DNA of 64,000 bases from positions 1,860,001-1,924,000 of the forward strand of contig NZ_JAPENL010000001.1 in assembly GCF_026342015.1 (NCBI RefSeq). Direction: 5' to 3'. This stretch comes from Micromonospora lupini. GTDB lineage: Bacteria; Actinomycetota; Actinomycetes; Mycobacteriales; Micromonosporaceae. This document shows positions 45,845 through 57,100 of the stretch, in pieces. Within the stretch, counting starts at the first letter, position 1; every line of letters starts with the position of its first letter. The translations under genes were made by a program, and so were the position numbers. The notes under the pieces were generated by a model, which was given only the letters and a program-made list of their open reading frames with translations, searched no databases and was not told the origin of the DNA.

Positions 45845-46765
45845 TCACAGGCCGAGTACGACCCGGCCGGTGACCTGGCGTTCCAGTAGTGCCTCGATGG
45901 CGGAGTCGGCGTCCGCCCAGTCGGCTCGCAGCCCGACGTGCGGTCGTAGACGGCCGTCGGCGACGAGGCCGAACAGCGTTGCCAGGTCCCGAGCGGCCGC
46001 GCGGCGCTCGATCTCGTCGAGCAGGAACAGGTGCTCCAGGCGTACGCCGGCGCGGGCATGCCCCCAGTCCGGTGGCAGGACCAGGTCGGCCCGGACGGTG
46101 TTGCCGAAGACCACCGCCACGCCACCCGCGCGCAGCTTGACGAACGCGTCGCGGAAGACGGTCCCGCCGACGCTGTCGATCACCACATCGACCGCCTCGT
46201 CGGGTGGCGCCGCGTAACCCGCGTGGATCCGGTGGCCCCGCTCGATCAGGTGCCGGCCGCGTTCCGGTGTGCCGGTCCACCCCAGCGCCGTCGCCCCGGC
46301 CGCGGCGGCCAGGTCGGCCACGAATCCGCCGACTCCACCGCTGGCGCCGGTGACCAGCACCGAGCGGCCGAGCAGCCACCCGGCCCGCTGCAGGGCGTAC
46401 AGCGCGGTGAGGCCGGCCACCGGCACCGCCGCCGCGATGGCCGGCTCGACACCGTCGGGCAGTGCCGCGAGGCGGTCGGTACGTACGGCGGCGAGCTGAG
46501 CCCAGCCGGTCGAGGCCGCCAGTCCGGCGACGGGCGTACCGGCCGGTGGGCCGGTACCGTCCTCGGCCGGCCGGACTACCGTGCCGGCGACGTCCAGGCC
46601 GAGCTGGGATCCCGGTGGGCGCCGGGCGGCGAGCAGCAGGTCGGCTCGGTTGACGGCGACGGCCCGGACCTCGACCAGCGCTTCGCCGGGAGCCGGGCAC
46701 GGATCGGGCAGAGATTCCAGACGAATTCCGTGGGACACGTCCGCGGACGTGACGAATGCCTTCAC
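45845..46765 (-). CDS. MDR-family NADPH:quinone oxidoreductase
   Basis: 306 residues of the zinc-independent medium-chain reductase type: LVEVRAVAVNRADLLLAARR, LGLDVAGTVVRPA, NAD(P) motif VLVTGASGGVGGFVADLAAA, DVVIDSVGGTVFRDAF and C-terminal VTGRVVLGL. The start is GTG 46765 after GGGAGGA. Likely an enoyl or quinone reductase in polyketide tailoring, or a detoxifying quinone reductase, transcribed with the ketoreductase. It is divergent from a SARP gene (186 bp). Confidence 0.85.
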   Translation of the reverse strand: MKAFVTSADVSHGIRLESLPDPCPAPGEALVEVRAVAVNRADLLLAARRPPGSQLGLDVAGTVVRPAEDGTGPPAGTPVAGLAASTGWAQLAAVRTDRLAALPDGVEPAIAAAVPVAGLTALYALQRAGWLLGRSVLVTGASGGVGGFVADLAAAAGATALGWTGTPERGRHLIERGHRIHAGYAAPPDEAVDVVIDSVGGTVFRDAFVKLRAGGVAVVFGNTVRADLVLPPDWGHARAGVRLEHLFLLDEIERRAAARDLATLFGLVADGRLRPHVGLRADWADADSAIEALLERQVTGRVVLGL

Positions 46766-46951
46766 AAGGTCCTCCCTCTCGGTTCCTTCGTACCGGCGGG
46801 TTCTGGAGTCCGGGTGGAGAACGGCCCGTGAGACCGGCATCACGGCGGACCGCGTTGCCAGGCTCGGATCGGCGCGGGCAGGATGAGCCGGGAACACAAA
46901 GGGCGACGGCGGGACAACGTTGCGCAACCGACTGTCCAACGGGGAGACTCG

Positions 46952-48403
46952 GTGACCGATTTTCGCCTTCTCGGCGCACTGGACGTCACGCTCGACGGGG
47001 TTCGGGTGCCGGTACGCGCCCCGAAACAGCGCGCTCTCCTGGTGACCCTGCTGGTGCGGGCCAACGACGAGGTGCCGATGGACGAGCTCTACTGGCGCCT
47101 GTGGGGTCAGCGGCCACCGGCAGCGCCTGCGGCGGCGCTGCACGTCCACGTCGCGCGGTTGCGGGCGGCGCTCGGCGACCGTAGCGGCACGGCCGGACGA
47201 GAGGGGCGGCCTCGGGTGCGCTCGCTCGGCGGTGGATACCTGCTGCAGACTCCGCCCGAGACCGTGGATCTGTTCCGGTTCCGCAGCGCCGCCCAGGAAG
47301 CCCTGCGGGCCCGGCAGTCCGGCGATACGACGAGCGAACTGACACACGTACGGGCTGCCCTGGGAGAGTGGCGCGACGATCCGCCCGCGGGGATCACGAT
47401 CGCCTCGCTCGCCGTCGTTCCCTCCCTCGCCGCCGAAGCCGGTCCGGCGCTGCTGGAGGAACGATTGCGGCTGCTCGAGCGGCGCTTCGAGCTTGAGGGA
47501 TATCCGCCGAGCGAGCTCGTGCCGCGCCTGCGCGCTCTGGTCGCCCTGCACCCGACGCGCGAGCGGCCCTGGGCCCTGCTCGTGTCCGCGCTGCGTCGCG
47601 CCGGCGACCGGGAGGCGGCGGTGGCCGCGTACGACGAGGCCACCGCGACGCTCCGGACCCGGCTGGGCCTGGCACCGGGGCCGGAGCTCACGGCCGAGTA
47701 CCGGCGGATCACCGGCGACCGCTGGCACGCGCGGACCGACGTGCCGACACCGGCCACCCACCGGACCCTGCGCGGCGATGGGTGGGCCGCGGTCATCGAT
47801 GCCCTGACCAGCAGGCACGACGGCACCGCGCTGCCCCTGGTCTGCCTGGCCGGGCCGGCCAGCGAGGAGCGGACCGCGGATCTCGTCGCGCTGGCCGGGC
47901 GGCTGCACGAGGAGTTTCCGGACGGCCAGTGGTACGTGCGGCTGACCGGCCCCGACGGGCGGCCTCACGATCCGGGCCGGTTGCTGGCCCGGCTGCTGCG
48001 GTTGTCCGGTGCGGCGCCCGACGCCATCCCGGCGGGCGGGCGGCAACTGGTAAACGCCTATCGGGCCCGGCTCAGCGACCGGCGCGTGCTGCTCCTGCTC
48101 GACGACGCCCGGGACGCCGAGCAGGTACGCGACCTGTTACCGGGCACGTCCCGGTGTGCCGTGGTCGCCGTCGGCGACGACGTACGCCCCGAACTGGTGG
48201 CGTTGCACGGCGCCCGGTCGATCGACCCGGACGGCGGCGTCGGAACCGGGCCGTGCCGGCGCCGGCGCCAGCGGCGGATTTCCTTCCTCACCGTCGCAGG
48301 ACAGCCCGCAGAACCTCCTCCAGCCGAGCACCGGGATCATCCACCAGGTCAGGCGCCCGCCACGCCACGAAGCGGTCGGGCCGCACCAGCGAGGCGCCGG
48401 TGA
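46952..48403 (+). CDS. SARP regulator with degenerate, truncated ATPase domain
   Basis: 483 residues. Winged HTH ([20 protein letters not shown], then [20 protein letters not shown]), then BTAD (about 100-245). The remainder resembles the start of the NB-ARC domain of the intact SARP at 54171, but the Walker A is lost (GVPGVGKS there is GPASEERT here), a Walker B-like [10 protein letters not shown] is kept, and the similarity ends after [19 protein letters not shown] in an Arg/Pro-rich tail that overlaps the convergent FAD monooxygenase gene by 116 bp. Leu396 is a TTA codon. Start GTG 46952 after GGGGAG. Probably a pathway activator working without its ATP switch. Confidence 0.85.
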   Translation: MTDFRLLGALDVTLDGVRVPVRAPKQRALLVTLLVRANDEVPMDELYWRLWGQRPPAAPAAALHVHVARLRAALGDRSGTAGREGRPRVRSLGGGYLLQTPPETVDLFRFRSAAQEALRARQSGDTTSELTHVRAALGEWRDDPPAGITIASLAVVPSLAAEAGPALLEERLRLLERRFELEGYPPSELVPRLRALVALHPTRERPWALLVSALRRAGDREAAVAAYDEATATLRTRLGLAPGPELTAEYRRITGDRWHARTDVPTPATHRTLRGDGWAAVIDALTSRHDGTALPLVCLAGPASEERTADLVALAGRLHEEFPDGQWYVRLTGPDGRPHDPGRLLARLLRLSGAAPDAIPAGGRQLVNAYRARLSDRRVLLLLDDARDAEQVRDLLPGTSRCAVVAVGDDVRPELVALHGARSIDPDGGVGTGPCRRRRQRRISFLTVAGQPAEPPPAEHRDHPPGQAPATPRSGRAAPARRR

Positions 48404-49877
48404 GTCCGACTCCGTAACGGGCCGGGAAGTCCTCGGCCGTGATGGTGTGCACCGTGAGTGGGACGCCGAGACGCTCGGCGGCGTGGATTGCGGGTGCGGC
48501 CCACGCTTCGCCGGCCGGGCCGGTCAGCAGCACGAAGCCGGCACCGAACAGCGCTGTCGTCGACGATGCGGCACCCTCCGGGGTGACAAGCGGCAGGTAG
48601 GGAGCCCGTGACCCCGGCCGGCCCGTCGCCGAGGTCGGATCCTCCACCAGCGCACCGTCCTCGCCGGGTTCGGTGAGCACCGCTCCCGAGGGGTAGCGGT
48701 ACCCGAAGGCCAGCACCGTGGGCGGCAGCGGTTCGGGCACGTCGTCGTCGCGCAGTTCCGGCGCCACCCGTTCCACGAGGTTCGCGAACTGCTGCTCGAC
48801 CAACAGCCGGGCGTACGGTCGACGTTCGGTCTCGAAGGTGCGCAGGAGGTCGGGGCCAGCCCAGCCCTTCAGCACGGCGGCGAGCCGCCAGCCCAGGTAG
48901 AGCCCGTCCAGGATTGCGGTGTTACCGCCCAGCCCGCCGGTCGGCGGCATCACGTGGGCGGCATCACCGGCCAGGAGTATCCGGTCCACCTGGAACCGTT
49001 CCGCGACCCCGCAGGCGATCGACGTCTCGCCGGACTCGACGATGTCCAGGGGCAGGTCCTCGCCGAGCCCGAGATCCGCGGCGATCTGCCGGACGACCCC
49101 GTCGGCGGAGCGGTGCCAGCCCTCGGGGAGCTCGGGCGCCAGGTGACGGAAGTAGCCGTACAGTCCGGGAATCTCGGTGTTGAACAGCACCGCGCGGCCG
49201 ATGTGGAACGCCGCGAACCGGGTGCTGTCGGCGGCCCCCGGAGTGTGCGCGAGGGGCTCGCTGAGGTCCGCTTTGAACAGCACCCGCAGGACCTGGCCTA
49301 CCACTCCCCTACCCTGCAACGGTATGCCGAGCGCCTCGCGGACCGGGCTGCGCCAGCCGTCGGTGGCCACCACGTACTGCGCCCGGATCCGGTACCGCCG
49401 GCCGGTGTCCGTCTCCTCGACGTGCGCGGTGACACCGTCGGCGTCCTGGGCGAGACCGATCAGCCTGGTGCCGAAGCGCAGCTCGGCGCCGAGTTCGTGG
49501 GCACGCTCGGCCAGTGCCCGCTCCGCACCCGACTGGCTCGCGGTGCACCACTCCTCGGGGGACACGTGCCGCATGGTCAGTTCCCTGCCGCTGACCAGCG
49601 TACGGACGACGGGTCCGGCCAGCCGGGGCGCGAGGACCATGCTGAACTCACTGCGGTCCGGGCGGCTCAGCTCATGGATCCGGTCGGCCACGCCGGCGAT
49701 GCGCAACGCCTCCATGGTGTGCGGGTACTGGCCGGTCGCCTTGACCGCGGTGGAGGTGCCGGGGCGGCGCTCCACGACAAGTGGGCTGACGCCGTGCAGG
49801 CCCGCGAAGATCGCCGTGCTCAGGCCGGCCGGTCCGGCCCCGACCACGAGGAGGGGCCGATGCTCGACGGCGGTCAC
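48288..49877 (-). CDS. FAD-dependent aromatic monooxygenase (PHBH/TcmG-like)
   Basis: 529 residues, class A flavoprotein hydroxylase: N-terminal [20 protein letters not shown] (GxGxxG), mid DG motif [17 protein letters not shown], and GD motif [21 protein letters not shown] thioredoxin-like C-terminal third, as in phenol hydroxylase-type members, lacks obvious Cys. Relatives TcmG, RdmE and OxyS hydroxylate aromatic polyketides. It overlaps the next gene's end by 4 bp and the SARP's 3' end by 116 bp. Likely a ring hydroxylase of this pathway. Confidence 0.93.
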   Translation of the reverse strand: MTAVEHRPLLVVGAGPAGLSTAIFAGLHGVSPLVVERRPGTSTAVKATGQYPHTMEALRIAGVADRIHELSRPDRSEFSMVLAPRLAGPVVRTLVSGRELTMRHVSPEEWCTASQSGAERALAERAHELGAELRFGTRLIGLAQDADGVTAHVEETDTGRRYRIRAQYVVATDGWRSPVREALGIPLQGRGVVGQVLRVLFKADLSEPLAHTPGAADSTRFAAFHIGRAVLFNTEIPGLYGYFRHLAPELPEGWHRSADGVVRQIAADLGLGEDLPLDIVESGETSIACGVAERFQVDRILLAGDAAHVMPPTGGLGGNTAILDGLYLGWRLAAVLKGWAGPDLLRTFETERRPYARLLVEQQFANLVERVAPELRDDDVPEPLPPTVLAFGYRYPSGAVLTEPGEDGALVEDPTSATGRPGSRAPYLPLVTPEGAASSTTALFGAGFVLLTGPAGEAWAAPAIHAAERLGVPLTVHTITAEDFPARYGVGLTGASLVRPDRFVAWRAPDLVDDPGARLEEVLRAVLRR

Positions 49878-50851
49878 GGGACGAGCACCACGCGGCCGAG
49901 CTGACGGCGGTCCTCGATGAGCCGGTGGGCCTGGGCCGCCTCCTCCAGGGGAAGGACCGTGTGGACGGCGACCCGCAACCGGCCGTCACGAACCAGCTCG
50001 GTCAGCTCCCGTTGGTTGTGGGCCGCTTCGTCCGGTGCGGCGGCGAGCCAGGCGTCGAGGGCCGTGCCGACGACTGTCCGCAGGCCGAGCAGATCGGTCA
50101 GAGTGACCCGACCGGCCTCGCCCGAGGCGCCCGCGAACCCGTAGTAGACGAGCCGGCCGAACGGATTGAGCAGGGCGATGCTCGGCGACAGGACCGCGCC
50201 TTCCACGCTGTCGAGGACCAGGTCGACGCCGGCGCCGCCGGTCACCTCACGGACCCGGTCGGGCCAGTCCGGCCGGGAGTAGTCCACGACGGCGTCGGCG
50301 CCGTGGGCACGGACGAAATCCGCCTTGGCCGGCGAGCCGACCCCGCCGATCACCAGGCCCGCCCCGCGCAGCCGGGCCAGTTGGGTGACGAGGTGACCGA
50401 TCGCCCCGGCGGCGGCGTGCACCAGCACCGTCTCGCCGCGGGCGAGCCGGCCGACGCTCAGGACGCTCGCGGCGACCTGGGCCGTCGAGGCGAGAGCGGT
50501 GGCGACCGGTGCCGGAACGTCGTCCGGCACCGGCGCCGCCTGGGCGTCGCCGATCAGCACCAGATCGGCGTACGCGTCGGTCACGCCCCACGCGGCCAGC
50601 CGGTCACCGACGGCGAAGCGGTGGGTGCCGGGCCCGACAGCGACGACCCGGCCGACCACGTCACCGTGCGGCGCCCTGGGCACCGGGGACGGAAAGGGTG
50701 CCGTACCGGAGCGCAGCTGGGTCTCGATGAAGTTGACCCCGACGGCCTCGACCTGGACCAGGAGCTGACCCTCGTCGGGCACCGGGTCCGGTGCCTTGTC
50801 GACGGTCAGCACCTGCGGACCACCGTGCTCGTAGTAACGGATGACACGCAT
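49874..50851 (-). CDS. Zinc-type alcohol dehydrogenase-like quinone oxidoreductase
   Basis: 325 residues, MDR family: [49 protein letters not shown], nucleotide motif [20 protein letters not shown] and [17 protein letters not shown]-type rather than zinc enzyme. It is upstream of, and overlaps by 4 bp, the FAD monooxygenase gene, so it is translationally coupled and may recycle or protect against quinone products. ATG 50851 after GGAAGGG. Confidence 0.88.
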   Translation of the reverse strand: MRVIRYYEHGGPQVLTVDKAPDPVPDEGQLLVQVEAVGVNFIETQLRSGTAPFPSPVPRAPHGDVVGRVVAVGPGTHRFAVGDRLAAWGVTDAYADLVLIGDAQAAPVPDDVPAPVATALASTAQVAASVLSVGRLARGETVLVHAAAGAIGHLVTQLARLRGAGLVIGGVGSPAKADFVRAHGADAVVDYSRPDWPDRVREVTGGAGVDLVLDSVEGAVLSPSIALLNPFGRLVYYGFAGASGEAGRVTLTDLLGLRTVVGTALDAWLAAAPDEAAHNQRELTELVRDGRLRVAVHTVLPLEEAAQAHRLIEDRRQLGRVVLVP

Positions 50852-50944
50852 GCGGGTATCCCTTCCGTTGCCGCGGCGGCGAAACACCACCGCTGCCGGT
50901 TGTAGCCGGCTGCGCTCGCGGCACGGTCGAGGAAGGCCCGAGCG

Positions 50945-52405
50945 TTACGCGCGTTGCTGCTCCGGGGCCCGCCACGGCCCGGGTACCAGTGCTGCGGCGA
51001 GCCCTGCGACCACGGCGAAGCCCGCCACCAGCCAGTACGTCCGGCCGTACGCCTCCGAGGGGAAGCCCGAGGTGCCACTGAGCCGCTGTTGCAACGCGAC
51101 CGCGACCACCGCGATGCCCAACGACCCGCCGATCTGGTTGAGGATGAACAGGGCGCTGGTGGCCCGGGGAGCGTCGTCGGGGCCGACCGCGAGGTACATG
51201 AACGCCATCAGGCCGGGCACTGTGAAGCCGATGCCGAAGCCGCCGATGCCGAACGCGATAGCGGTCAGGGCCGTCGAGGTGTGGTCACCGACGCCGGACA
51301 GCACCAGCGCGGCGATCGTGGCGAGCAGCATCCCGATCGGAGCGGTCACGCGGGCGGTGAGCCGGGCGCCGGCCTTGCCGACGGAGATCGCCCCGGCGGC
51401 GCCGAGTATGCCCGAGGGCACCATGAGCAGGCCCGCGTGCAGCGCGCCGAATCCGCGTGACTGCTGGTAGTACAGCGGAGTCAGGAACAGCAACGTGTTG
51501 GCGACCGCCCCGACGAGCAGCATGGTGACCACCGACATCGTGAAACCACGCTGGGTGAACATCCGCACGTCGATCAGGGGCTCGGCCGCGCGGCGGGCGT
51601 GCAGCACGTACGCCAGCAGCAGTGCCGCGCCGACGGCGAAGGCGGTGACCGCCGCCGGATCGCCGAAGTCGCCGCGGTGGGCCGCGGTGGTGAGCCCGTA
51701 GATGAGCACCGCGAAGCCGGGTGAGAGCAGGGCCAGGCCGATGACGTCGAGGCGTGGCCGCGGCGCTGCGGAGTCCGGCGCGTCGGCCGGCAGCGTCCGG
51801 AGGGCGAGCAGCAGAGCGATGACACCGACCGGCAGGTTGATGAGGAACATCCAGCGCCAGCTGATGTCGTCGACGAAGAAGCCGCCGAGAATCGGACCGA
51901 GCACCGGCCCGACGGTCAGCGGGATCGAGATCAGGCCCATCGCCTTGGTGACCCTGGTCGGGCCCGCGGCGCGGGCGATCGCGGCCTGGACGACCGGGAA
52001 GATCATTCCGCCGCCGAGCCCTTGGAGCAGGCGGAACGCGATCAGGCTGCCGGCCGACCAGGCCAGTCCGGACAGCAGCGAACCGACGGTGAACAGGACG
52101 ACCGCGAACACCCAGATCTGACGGACACCGAACCGGTCCACGCCCCAGCCGGAGATCGGGGTCGCGACGGCGACGGCGAGCAGGTATCCGGCGGTGACCC
52201 ACTGGATGGTCGACAGCGAGGTCCCGAAGACGGTGACGAGGCGGTCCACCCCGACGTTGACGATTGTCTCGTCCAGCAGGGCCATCAGCAGTGCCAGCAG
52301 CAGGACTCCGGCCATCTTGAGGAATGCGGGATCGAGGCGGTCGCCCTCCCCGACAGCGGGCTTGTCGCCGGGAGCGCGCTGGGGCGCGCTGGTGTCGCTG
52401 GCCAT
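50945..52405 (-). CDS. DHA2-type MFS drug exporter
   Basis: 486 residues, about 14 transmembrane helices. Helix 1 has LLLALLMALLDETIVNVGVD (the D-E-x-I-V motif D1), helix 2/3 SGWGVDRFGVRQIWVFAVVL (motif A-like) and motif C near GLISIPLTVGPVLGPILGG. EmrB/QacA-like proton antiporters export polyketide antibiotics. The gene is divergent from a MarR regulator across a region with an inverted repeat, the standard self-resistance layout. Confidence 0.94.
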   Translation of the reverse strand: MASDTSAPQRAPGDKPAVGEGDRLDPAFLKMAGVLLLALLMALLDETIVNVGVDRLVTVFGTSLSTIQWVTAGYLLAVAVATPISGWGVDRFGVRQIWVFAVVLFTVGSLLSGLAWSAGSLIAFRLLQGLGGGMIFPVVQAAIARAAGPTRVTKAMGLISIPLTVGPVLGPILGGFFVDDISWRWMFLINLPVGVIALLLALRTLPADAPDSAAPRPRLDVIGLALLSPGFAVLIYGLTTAAHRGDFGDPAAVTAFAVGAALLLAYVLHARRAAEPLIDVRMFTQRGFTMSVVTMLLVGAVANTLLFLTPLYYQQSRGFGALHAGLLMVPSGILGAAGAISVGKAGARLTARVTAPIGMLLATIAALVLSGVGDHTSTALTAIAFGIGGFGIGFTVPGLMAFMYLAVGPDDAPRATSALFILNQIGGSLGIAVVAVALQQRLSGTSGFPSEAYGRTYWLVAGFAVVAGLAAALVPGPWRAPEQQRA

Positions 52406-52531
52406 GGTCGTTACCTCCGAGCGGCAGTACGGTCCGGATTGACGCGCACAGAATACATGTAGGTGCAGACATTATTCGGCACCTCACGCCCTAGTTGACC
52501 ACGCTTTGGGCTCTGACCTCGTGAAAAATAA

Positions 52532-52554
52532 ATGCGTATACATTGAGTACGCAT
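52532..52554. promoter_or_regulatory. Inverted repeat, probable MarR operator
   Basis: ATGCGTA (52532-52538) and TACGCAT (52548-52554) flank a 9-bp spacer, in an AT-rich stretch of the 191-bp MFS-MarR intergenic region, 43 bp before the MarR start. A dimeric MarR repressor would fit and would also control the divergent exporter. Confidence 0.6.
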
Positions 52555-52596
52555 GGACGTGTAAGGTGTACGGCGACGACTCGGAGGGCGGGCGGA

Positions 52597-53055
52597 ATGG
52601 CGGAACGACGCGGCGGGCAGCCGGACGTGCTCGACCTCTGGCGGCAACTGACGGTCCTCACCGGCCGCCTGGGCCAGACGCTCGACAAGCGCCTCGTGCG
52701 GGAGTTCGACCTCACCCTCACCGAGCTGCTGGTGCTCGACGAGCTGACCCGCGGCAACCCGCGCGGCATGCGCATCCAGGACCTCAGCGACGCGGTGGCC
52801 CTCGACCAGTCCTCGATGAGCCGCCTGGTCAGTCGCCTCAACGCCAAGCAGCTCGCCGCCCGGGTCAGCTGCGACCACGACCGCCGCGGCGTCTACTGCC
52901 AGATCACCGACCTGGGCACCGAGCGGCACGCCGCGGCCACCCGGGTCAGCCGCGCCGAACTCGGTGCGGCACTGGACGCCGCCGCCTTCGACGACCGGCT
53001 GGCATCCGTGGTGGCGCGGCTGACCCGCCCGGTCGTCGCGCCCGCCGACACCTGA
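52597..53055 (+). CDS. MarR-family regulator
   Basis: 152 residues. LPLTELLVLDELTRG-like helix (seen as LTLTELLVLDELTRG), recognition helix IQDLSDAVALDQSSMSRLVS and wing CDHDRRGVYCQITDLG. MarR proteins release DNA upon binding phenolic ligands. Placement opposite the MFS exporter and in front of the flavin oxidoreductase (23 bp) suggests it senses the pathway's aromatic product. ATG 52597 after GGAGGGCG; the ATG at 52543 lies inside the operator and is rejected. Confidence 0.92.
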   Translation: MAERRGGQPDVLDLWRQLTVLTGRLGQTLDKRLVREFDLTLTELLVLDELTRGNPRGMRIQDLSDAVALDQSSMSRLVSRLNAKQLAARVSCDHDRRGVYCQITDLGTERHAAATRVSRAELGAALDAAAFDDRLASVVARLTRPVVAPADT

Positions 53056-53078
53056 GACCCGACCGAGGGAGTCACCCC

Positions 53079-54092
53079 GTGCAGTTGTCGATCCTGGACC
53101 AGTCGATGATCCCGGAGGGGTCCACACCGACTCAGGCGCTTACCAACACGCTCGATCTGGCCCGGACGGCCGACGCGCTCGGCTACCACCGCTACTGGCT
53201 CGCCGAACACCACGCCACGGCGTCGTTCGCGAGCCCGGCCCCCGAGATCATGATCGCGCGGCTCACCGCGGAGACCACCGGCCTGCGGATCGGCAGCGGG
53301 GGCGTGCTGCTGCCGTACTACAGCCCGTTCAAGGTGGCCGAGACGTTCCGGGTGCTGCAGGCCCTGGCCCCGGGCCGGATCGATCTGGGCATCGGCCGGG
53401 GCGCCGGAGCCTCGTCCCGGGACGCCCGGCTGCTCAACCCCTCCCTCGGCGATCACTCCGACCAGTCCTTCGCCGAGCAGGTCAGCGCCGTCCGGGCATT
53501 CCTCGGCGGGCCAGGCGACCAGGGCGGCATCATGCCGACTGTGGACGGCGTGCCGCAGGTCTGGCTGCTGGGCGCGAGCACGTCGAGTGCCGTGCTCGCC
53601 GGGCGGCTCGGCCTGCCATACTCGTTCGCGCACTTCGGCCGTCCCGAGGTCGTCACCGAAGCGGTACGGGCGTACCGGGCCAGTTTCGACACACGCGGCG
53701 GCGGCAGCCCCCGGGTGATGGTGGGCATCGGGGTGTACTGCGCGCCGACCCGCGCCGAAGCCGAGCACGTCTTCGCCAGCCAGCGACTGTTCCGGCAACG
53801 CATGACGCAGGGCGACCTGCGTCCGGTGCCGGCGCCGGAGACCGCGCTCACGGAACTCCACTCCCGGCCCGCGGCGGCGACCGGCGGGCCGGAGGAGTGG
53901 CCGCGATACGCGGTCGGCTCCCCCACCGACGTCGCCGAGCAGCTCACCGCGATGGCCACCGCGGTGGGCGTGGACGAGTTCGTGGTGTTGTCCACCATCC
54001 ACGGACACAGCGACCGCGTGCGCTCGTACGCGCTGCTGGCCGACGCTCTGGGCCTACGACCGCGTACGGCCCCGGCCCTGCAACGCGCATGA
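53079..54092 (+). CDS. LLM-class (luciferase-like) flavin monooxygenase
   Basis: 337 residues, TIM-barrel bacterial luciferase family: LSILDQSMIPEGSTPTQALT, YHRYWLAEHHATASFASPAP, FRVLQALAPGRIDLGIGRGA and GVPQVWLLGASTSSAVLAGR. It requires reduced FMN supplied by a separate reductase; none is seen in the window. Start GTG 53079 after GAGGGAG. In rishirilide-type pathways luciferase-like enzymes cooperate with other flavoenzymes on the aromatic core; a similar step here is only a guess. Confidence 0.9.
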   Translation: MQLSILDQSMIPEGSTPTQALTNTLDLARTADALGYHRYWLAEHHATASFASPAPEIMIARLTAETTGLRIGSGGVLLPYYSPFKVAETFRVLQALAPGRIDLGIGRGAGASSRDARLLNPSLGDHSDQSFAEQVSAVRAFLGGPGDQGGIMPTVDGVPQVWLLGASTSSAVLAGRLGLPYSFAHFGRPEVVTEAVRAYRASFDTRGGGSPRVMVGIGVYCAPTRAEAEHVFASQRLFRQRMTQGDLRPVPAPETALTELHSRPAAATGGPEEWPRYAVGSPTDVAEQLTAMATAVGVDEFVVLSTIHGHSDRVRSYALLADALGLRPRTAPALQRA

Positions 54093-54170
54093 CACCTGTC
54101 AACCTTCGCGATCCCCGTTCGCAACATCGACGAACAATGATGGAAGGGGTTATTCGCGAGGGAGGACCGT

Positions 54171-57100
54171 GTGAGCGTGCCAGCCACCCCGACGGAGGAG
54201 TACCGCGTCCTCGGGCCGCTGACGGTGGTTGTCGCCGGCCGCTCCGCGCCGGTGACCGCACCGAAGCAGCGCATCATCCTGGCAAGCCTGCTGCTGCGCG
54301 CCGGCACCTGGGTCACCGCCTCGGAACTGGCGAACGCCCTGTGGGACGACCGAGCACCGAAGGACCCTCGCAGCGCCCTTCAGGTGCACCTCACCCGCCT
54401 GCGGGCCCGGTTCGCCACCGTCCACCCCGAGAGACCGGATCTGATCGAGACCCGCCCCGGCGCGTACCGGATCGTGGTGCCGCCCGGATCGCTGGACCTG
54501 GACCGCTACCGGGACGCGATCGCGCAGGCGCGCTCCGCCCGACGCGCCGGGTCGGTCGACGTCGAGCTGGCCTGGTTGCAGCAGGCCCTGGCCGAGTGGC
54601 GCGGCGACCCGCTCGCGCTGGTGCCGTCGGCCCGCATCCAGCGGGAGGTGGTCACCGCCCTGGTCGATGATCGGCTGCGCTGGATGGAGCGCCGGTTCGA
54701 GTTGGCGTTGGCCACGGGCCGGCACGCGCAGGTCATCGACGAACTACGCGCCGCGACCCTCGCTCATCCTGAGCGAGGACGCCTGTGGGGCCACCTCATG
54801 GACGCCCTCGCCGAGACCGGCGACCGGGCTGCGGCGATCGCCGCGTACCACCAGGCACGCAGAAGGCTGCGTGACGAACTGGACGCCACACCGGACACCG
54901 AGCTGCGGCGCCGCTACCGCCGGCTGATCGCCGAAACAGGCCAGACTCGCGGCAACACGGTGATCCCGATGGCCGGCCTTGGCGGATGGCGGGCACAATG
55001 CCAACTGCCACCGGACATCGCCGACTTCGTCGGGCGGGCGGACGTCTCCCACGAACTGTTTACGACCCTGGGGTCGGGCGACACACCTGTGGTCTGCCTC
55101 ACCGGGGTGCCGGGGGTCGGCAAGTCCGCGCTCGCCGTGCGGGTGGCCCACCGCCTTCGGACCCGGTTTCCCGACGGCCAGTGGTACGTGTGCGCCGGCG
55201 ACGGACGAACCTGGCCCGACATCATCGCGGAGATGCTGACCACCTCCGGAGTGGAACAACCGCCGACAAGCACCACTGCCGCGGTGTCCCTGCTCCGCCG
55301 CCGGCTCGCCGGACGGCGACTGCTGGTGACGATCGACGACGCCCCGGACGGTGACCCACCACACGGGCTGCTTCCCCTTCCCGCCGGATGCGCCGTCCTG
55401 GCCGTACGGCGCGGCGATCCACCGGCACTGGACTGCGACGTCGCCCACGTGGTCACCCTCGACGTCCTCTCCCCCACGGAAGCCGCGACACTGGTGACCG
55501 ACATGGTCGGCCAGGCCCGGGTCAGCCGTACGCCCGCCGCGCTGGAGGCGCTCGTCGAACGGTGTGACCGGCTGCCACTGGCACTCCGGATCGCCGGCGC
55601 CCATCTGGTCACCCATCCGGCCCGCGACATCGGCGAGTTCGCCGAACTGCTCGGCGCGGACCCGCTCGGCACGCTCAGCCTGCCCGGCAGCCGGCGGGCA
55701 GCGGTCCGGACGGCCTTCGAACTCGCCTACTCCGCACTGCCCCCGGCCGTCCGGCGGCTCTTCCGGTTCCTCGAACTCGTACCCGGGTTCGCGCACCGCG
55801 TCGAGACGGTCGCCGAGCTGACCAGGATGTCACAGTCCAGCGCAGCCGCGACCGTGGCGGACCTGGCCCGCGCCCGGCTCGCCGAACTCGGGCCCGACGG
55901 GGTCATCCGCCTGCACAGCCTGGTGGCCCGGTTCGCCGCCGAGCGCGGTCTCGACGAGGATCCCGCGGCGGATCGGCGGGCCGCGCTCGTCCGGCTGGGA
56001 ACGTCGTTGCTGAACGTCGCCGACGCTGCGGTGCGGCTGTGTCATCCGGATGTGGTCCGGGTCGGCGCCGGCACCGGGCAGGCGACCTTCGGCAGCCACC
56101 GGGCGGCGCGGGCCTGGCTGCAACGGGAACGGCGCAACCTCGTTGCGGTCGCGGTGCAGGCCGCCTCCGCCGGGCTGACCCCGCTCGCCGTGGGCCTGAC
56201 CGACGCGCTGCGCGGGCCCTGCGGCGCCGACCGGCACCACACCGACTGGCGGATCGCCGCCGAGGCCGCTGTCGCGGCCACCGACCCGCTCCGCGAGCCC
56301 ACGTACGCCGCCATCGCCCGGCTCAACCTCGGACTGGCATTGCAGGGGCTCAACGACCTGGGGCCCGCCGAGATCCATCTGCGGGAGGCCTGCGACCAGC
56401 TGCGCCGACGGGGTCCGGCCGAGTTGGAGGTCGTCGCCGTGACCGCTCTGGCCATGCACCGCCTGCAACAGCCGACCAAACGGTTCGACGACGCCATCGG
56501 CCTGCTCCACCGTGGCCTGCGACAGTGCCGACAGCTGGGGCTGCGGCACGCCCAGGCACGCTGCCTGCTGTACCTCGGGATGGCCCACCACGCGCGCGGG
56601 GAACTGCGCCTTGCGTACCGTCAATTAAGCGCCGCGGCGCGGATCGGCGAACGGGCTGGGGACTACTCCGCCCAAGCGGAGATCCTGGCCCGGCTCGGCG
56701 GCGTCTGCGGTGAGCTCGGCGCGCACCGCGAGGCGGTTCGGCGGTTACGGGCGGCCCTGCGGCTCGGCCGGTGGGCCCGCTCGGCGCACTCGGTCGCGCT
56801 CGCCTCCTACGGGCTGGCCCGGTTACGCCGCGCCGAGGGCCGATCGGACCGCGCCCACGCACACGTGGCCCGCGCCATCGCCTTCGCCGAACCCGGCGGT
56901 TACCTCGCCGTGCTGGTCAACGCCCGCAATCTGCTCGCCGGTCTGTATCGGGACGAGGGCCTGACCGGGCGCGCGGAGGTGGAGTACCGGCGCGCACTGC
57001 GCGAGGCCGAGCGGATCGGTCATCCGGGCGCCCGGTGCGAGGCGCTGACCGGCCTCGCGCTGCTGGCCCACGGGCACGGTCGCGACCAGCAGATCCCGGT

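Noticed and set aside
46919..46928. GTTGCGCAAC palindrome 24 bp before the degenerate SARP gene
   Set aside because: Only 10 bp and common in GC-rich DNA; no second copy nearby to support an operator.
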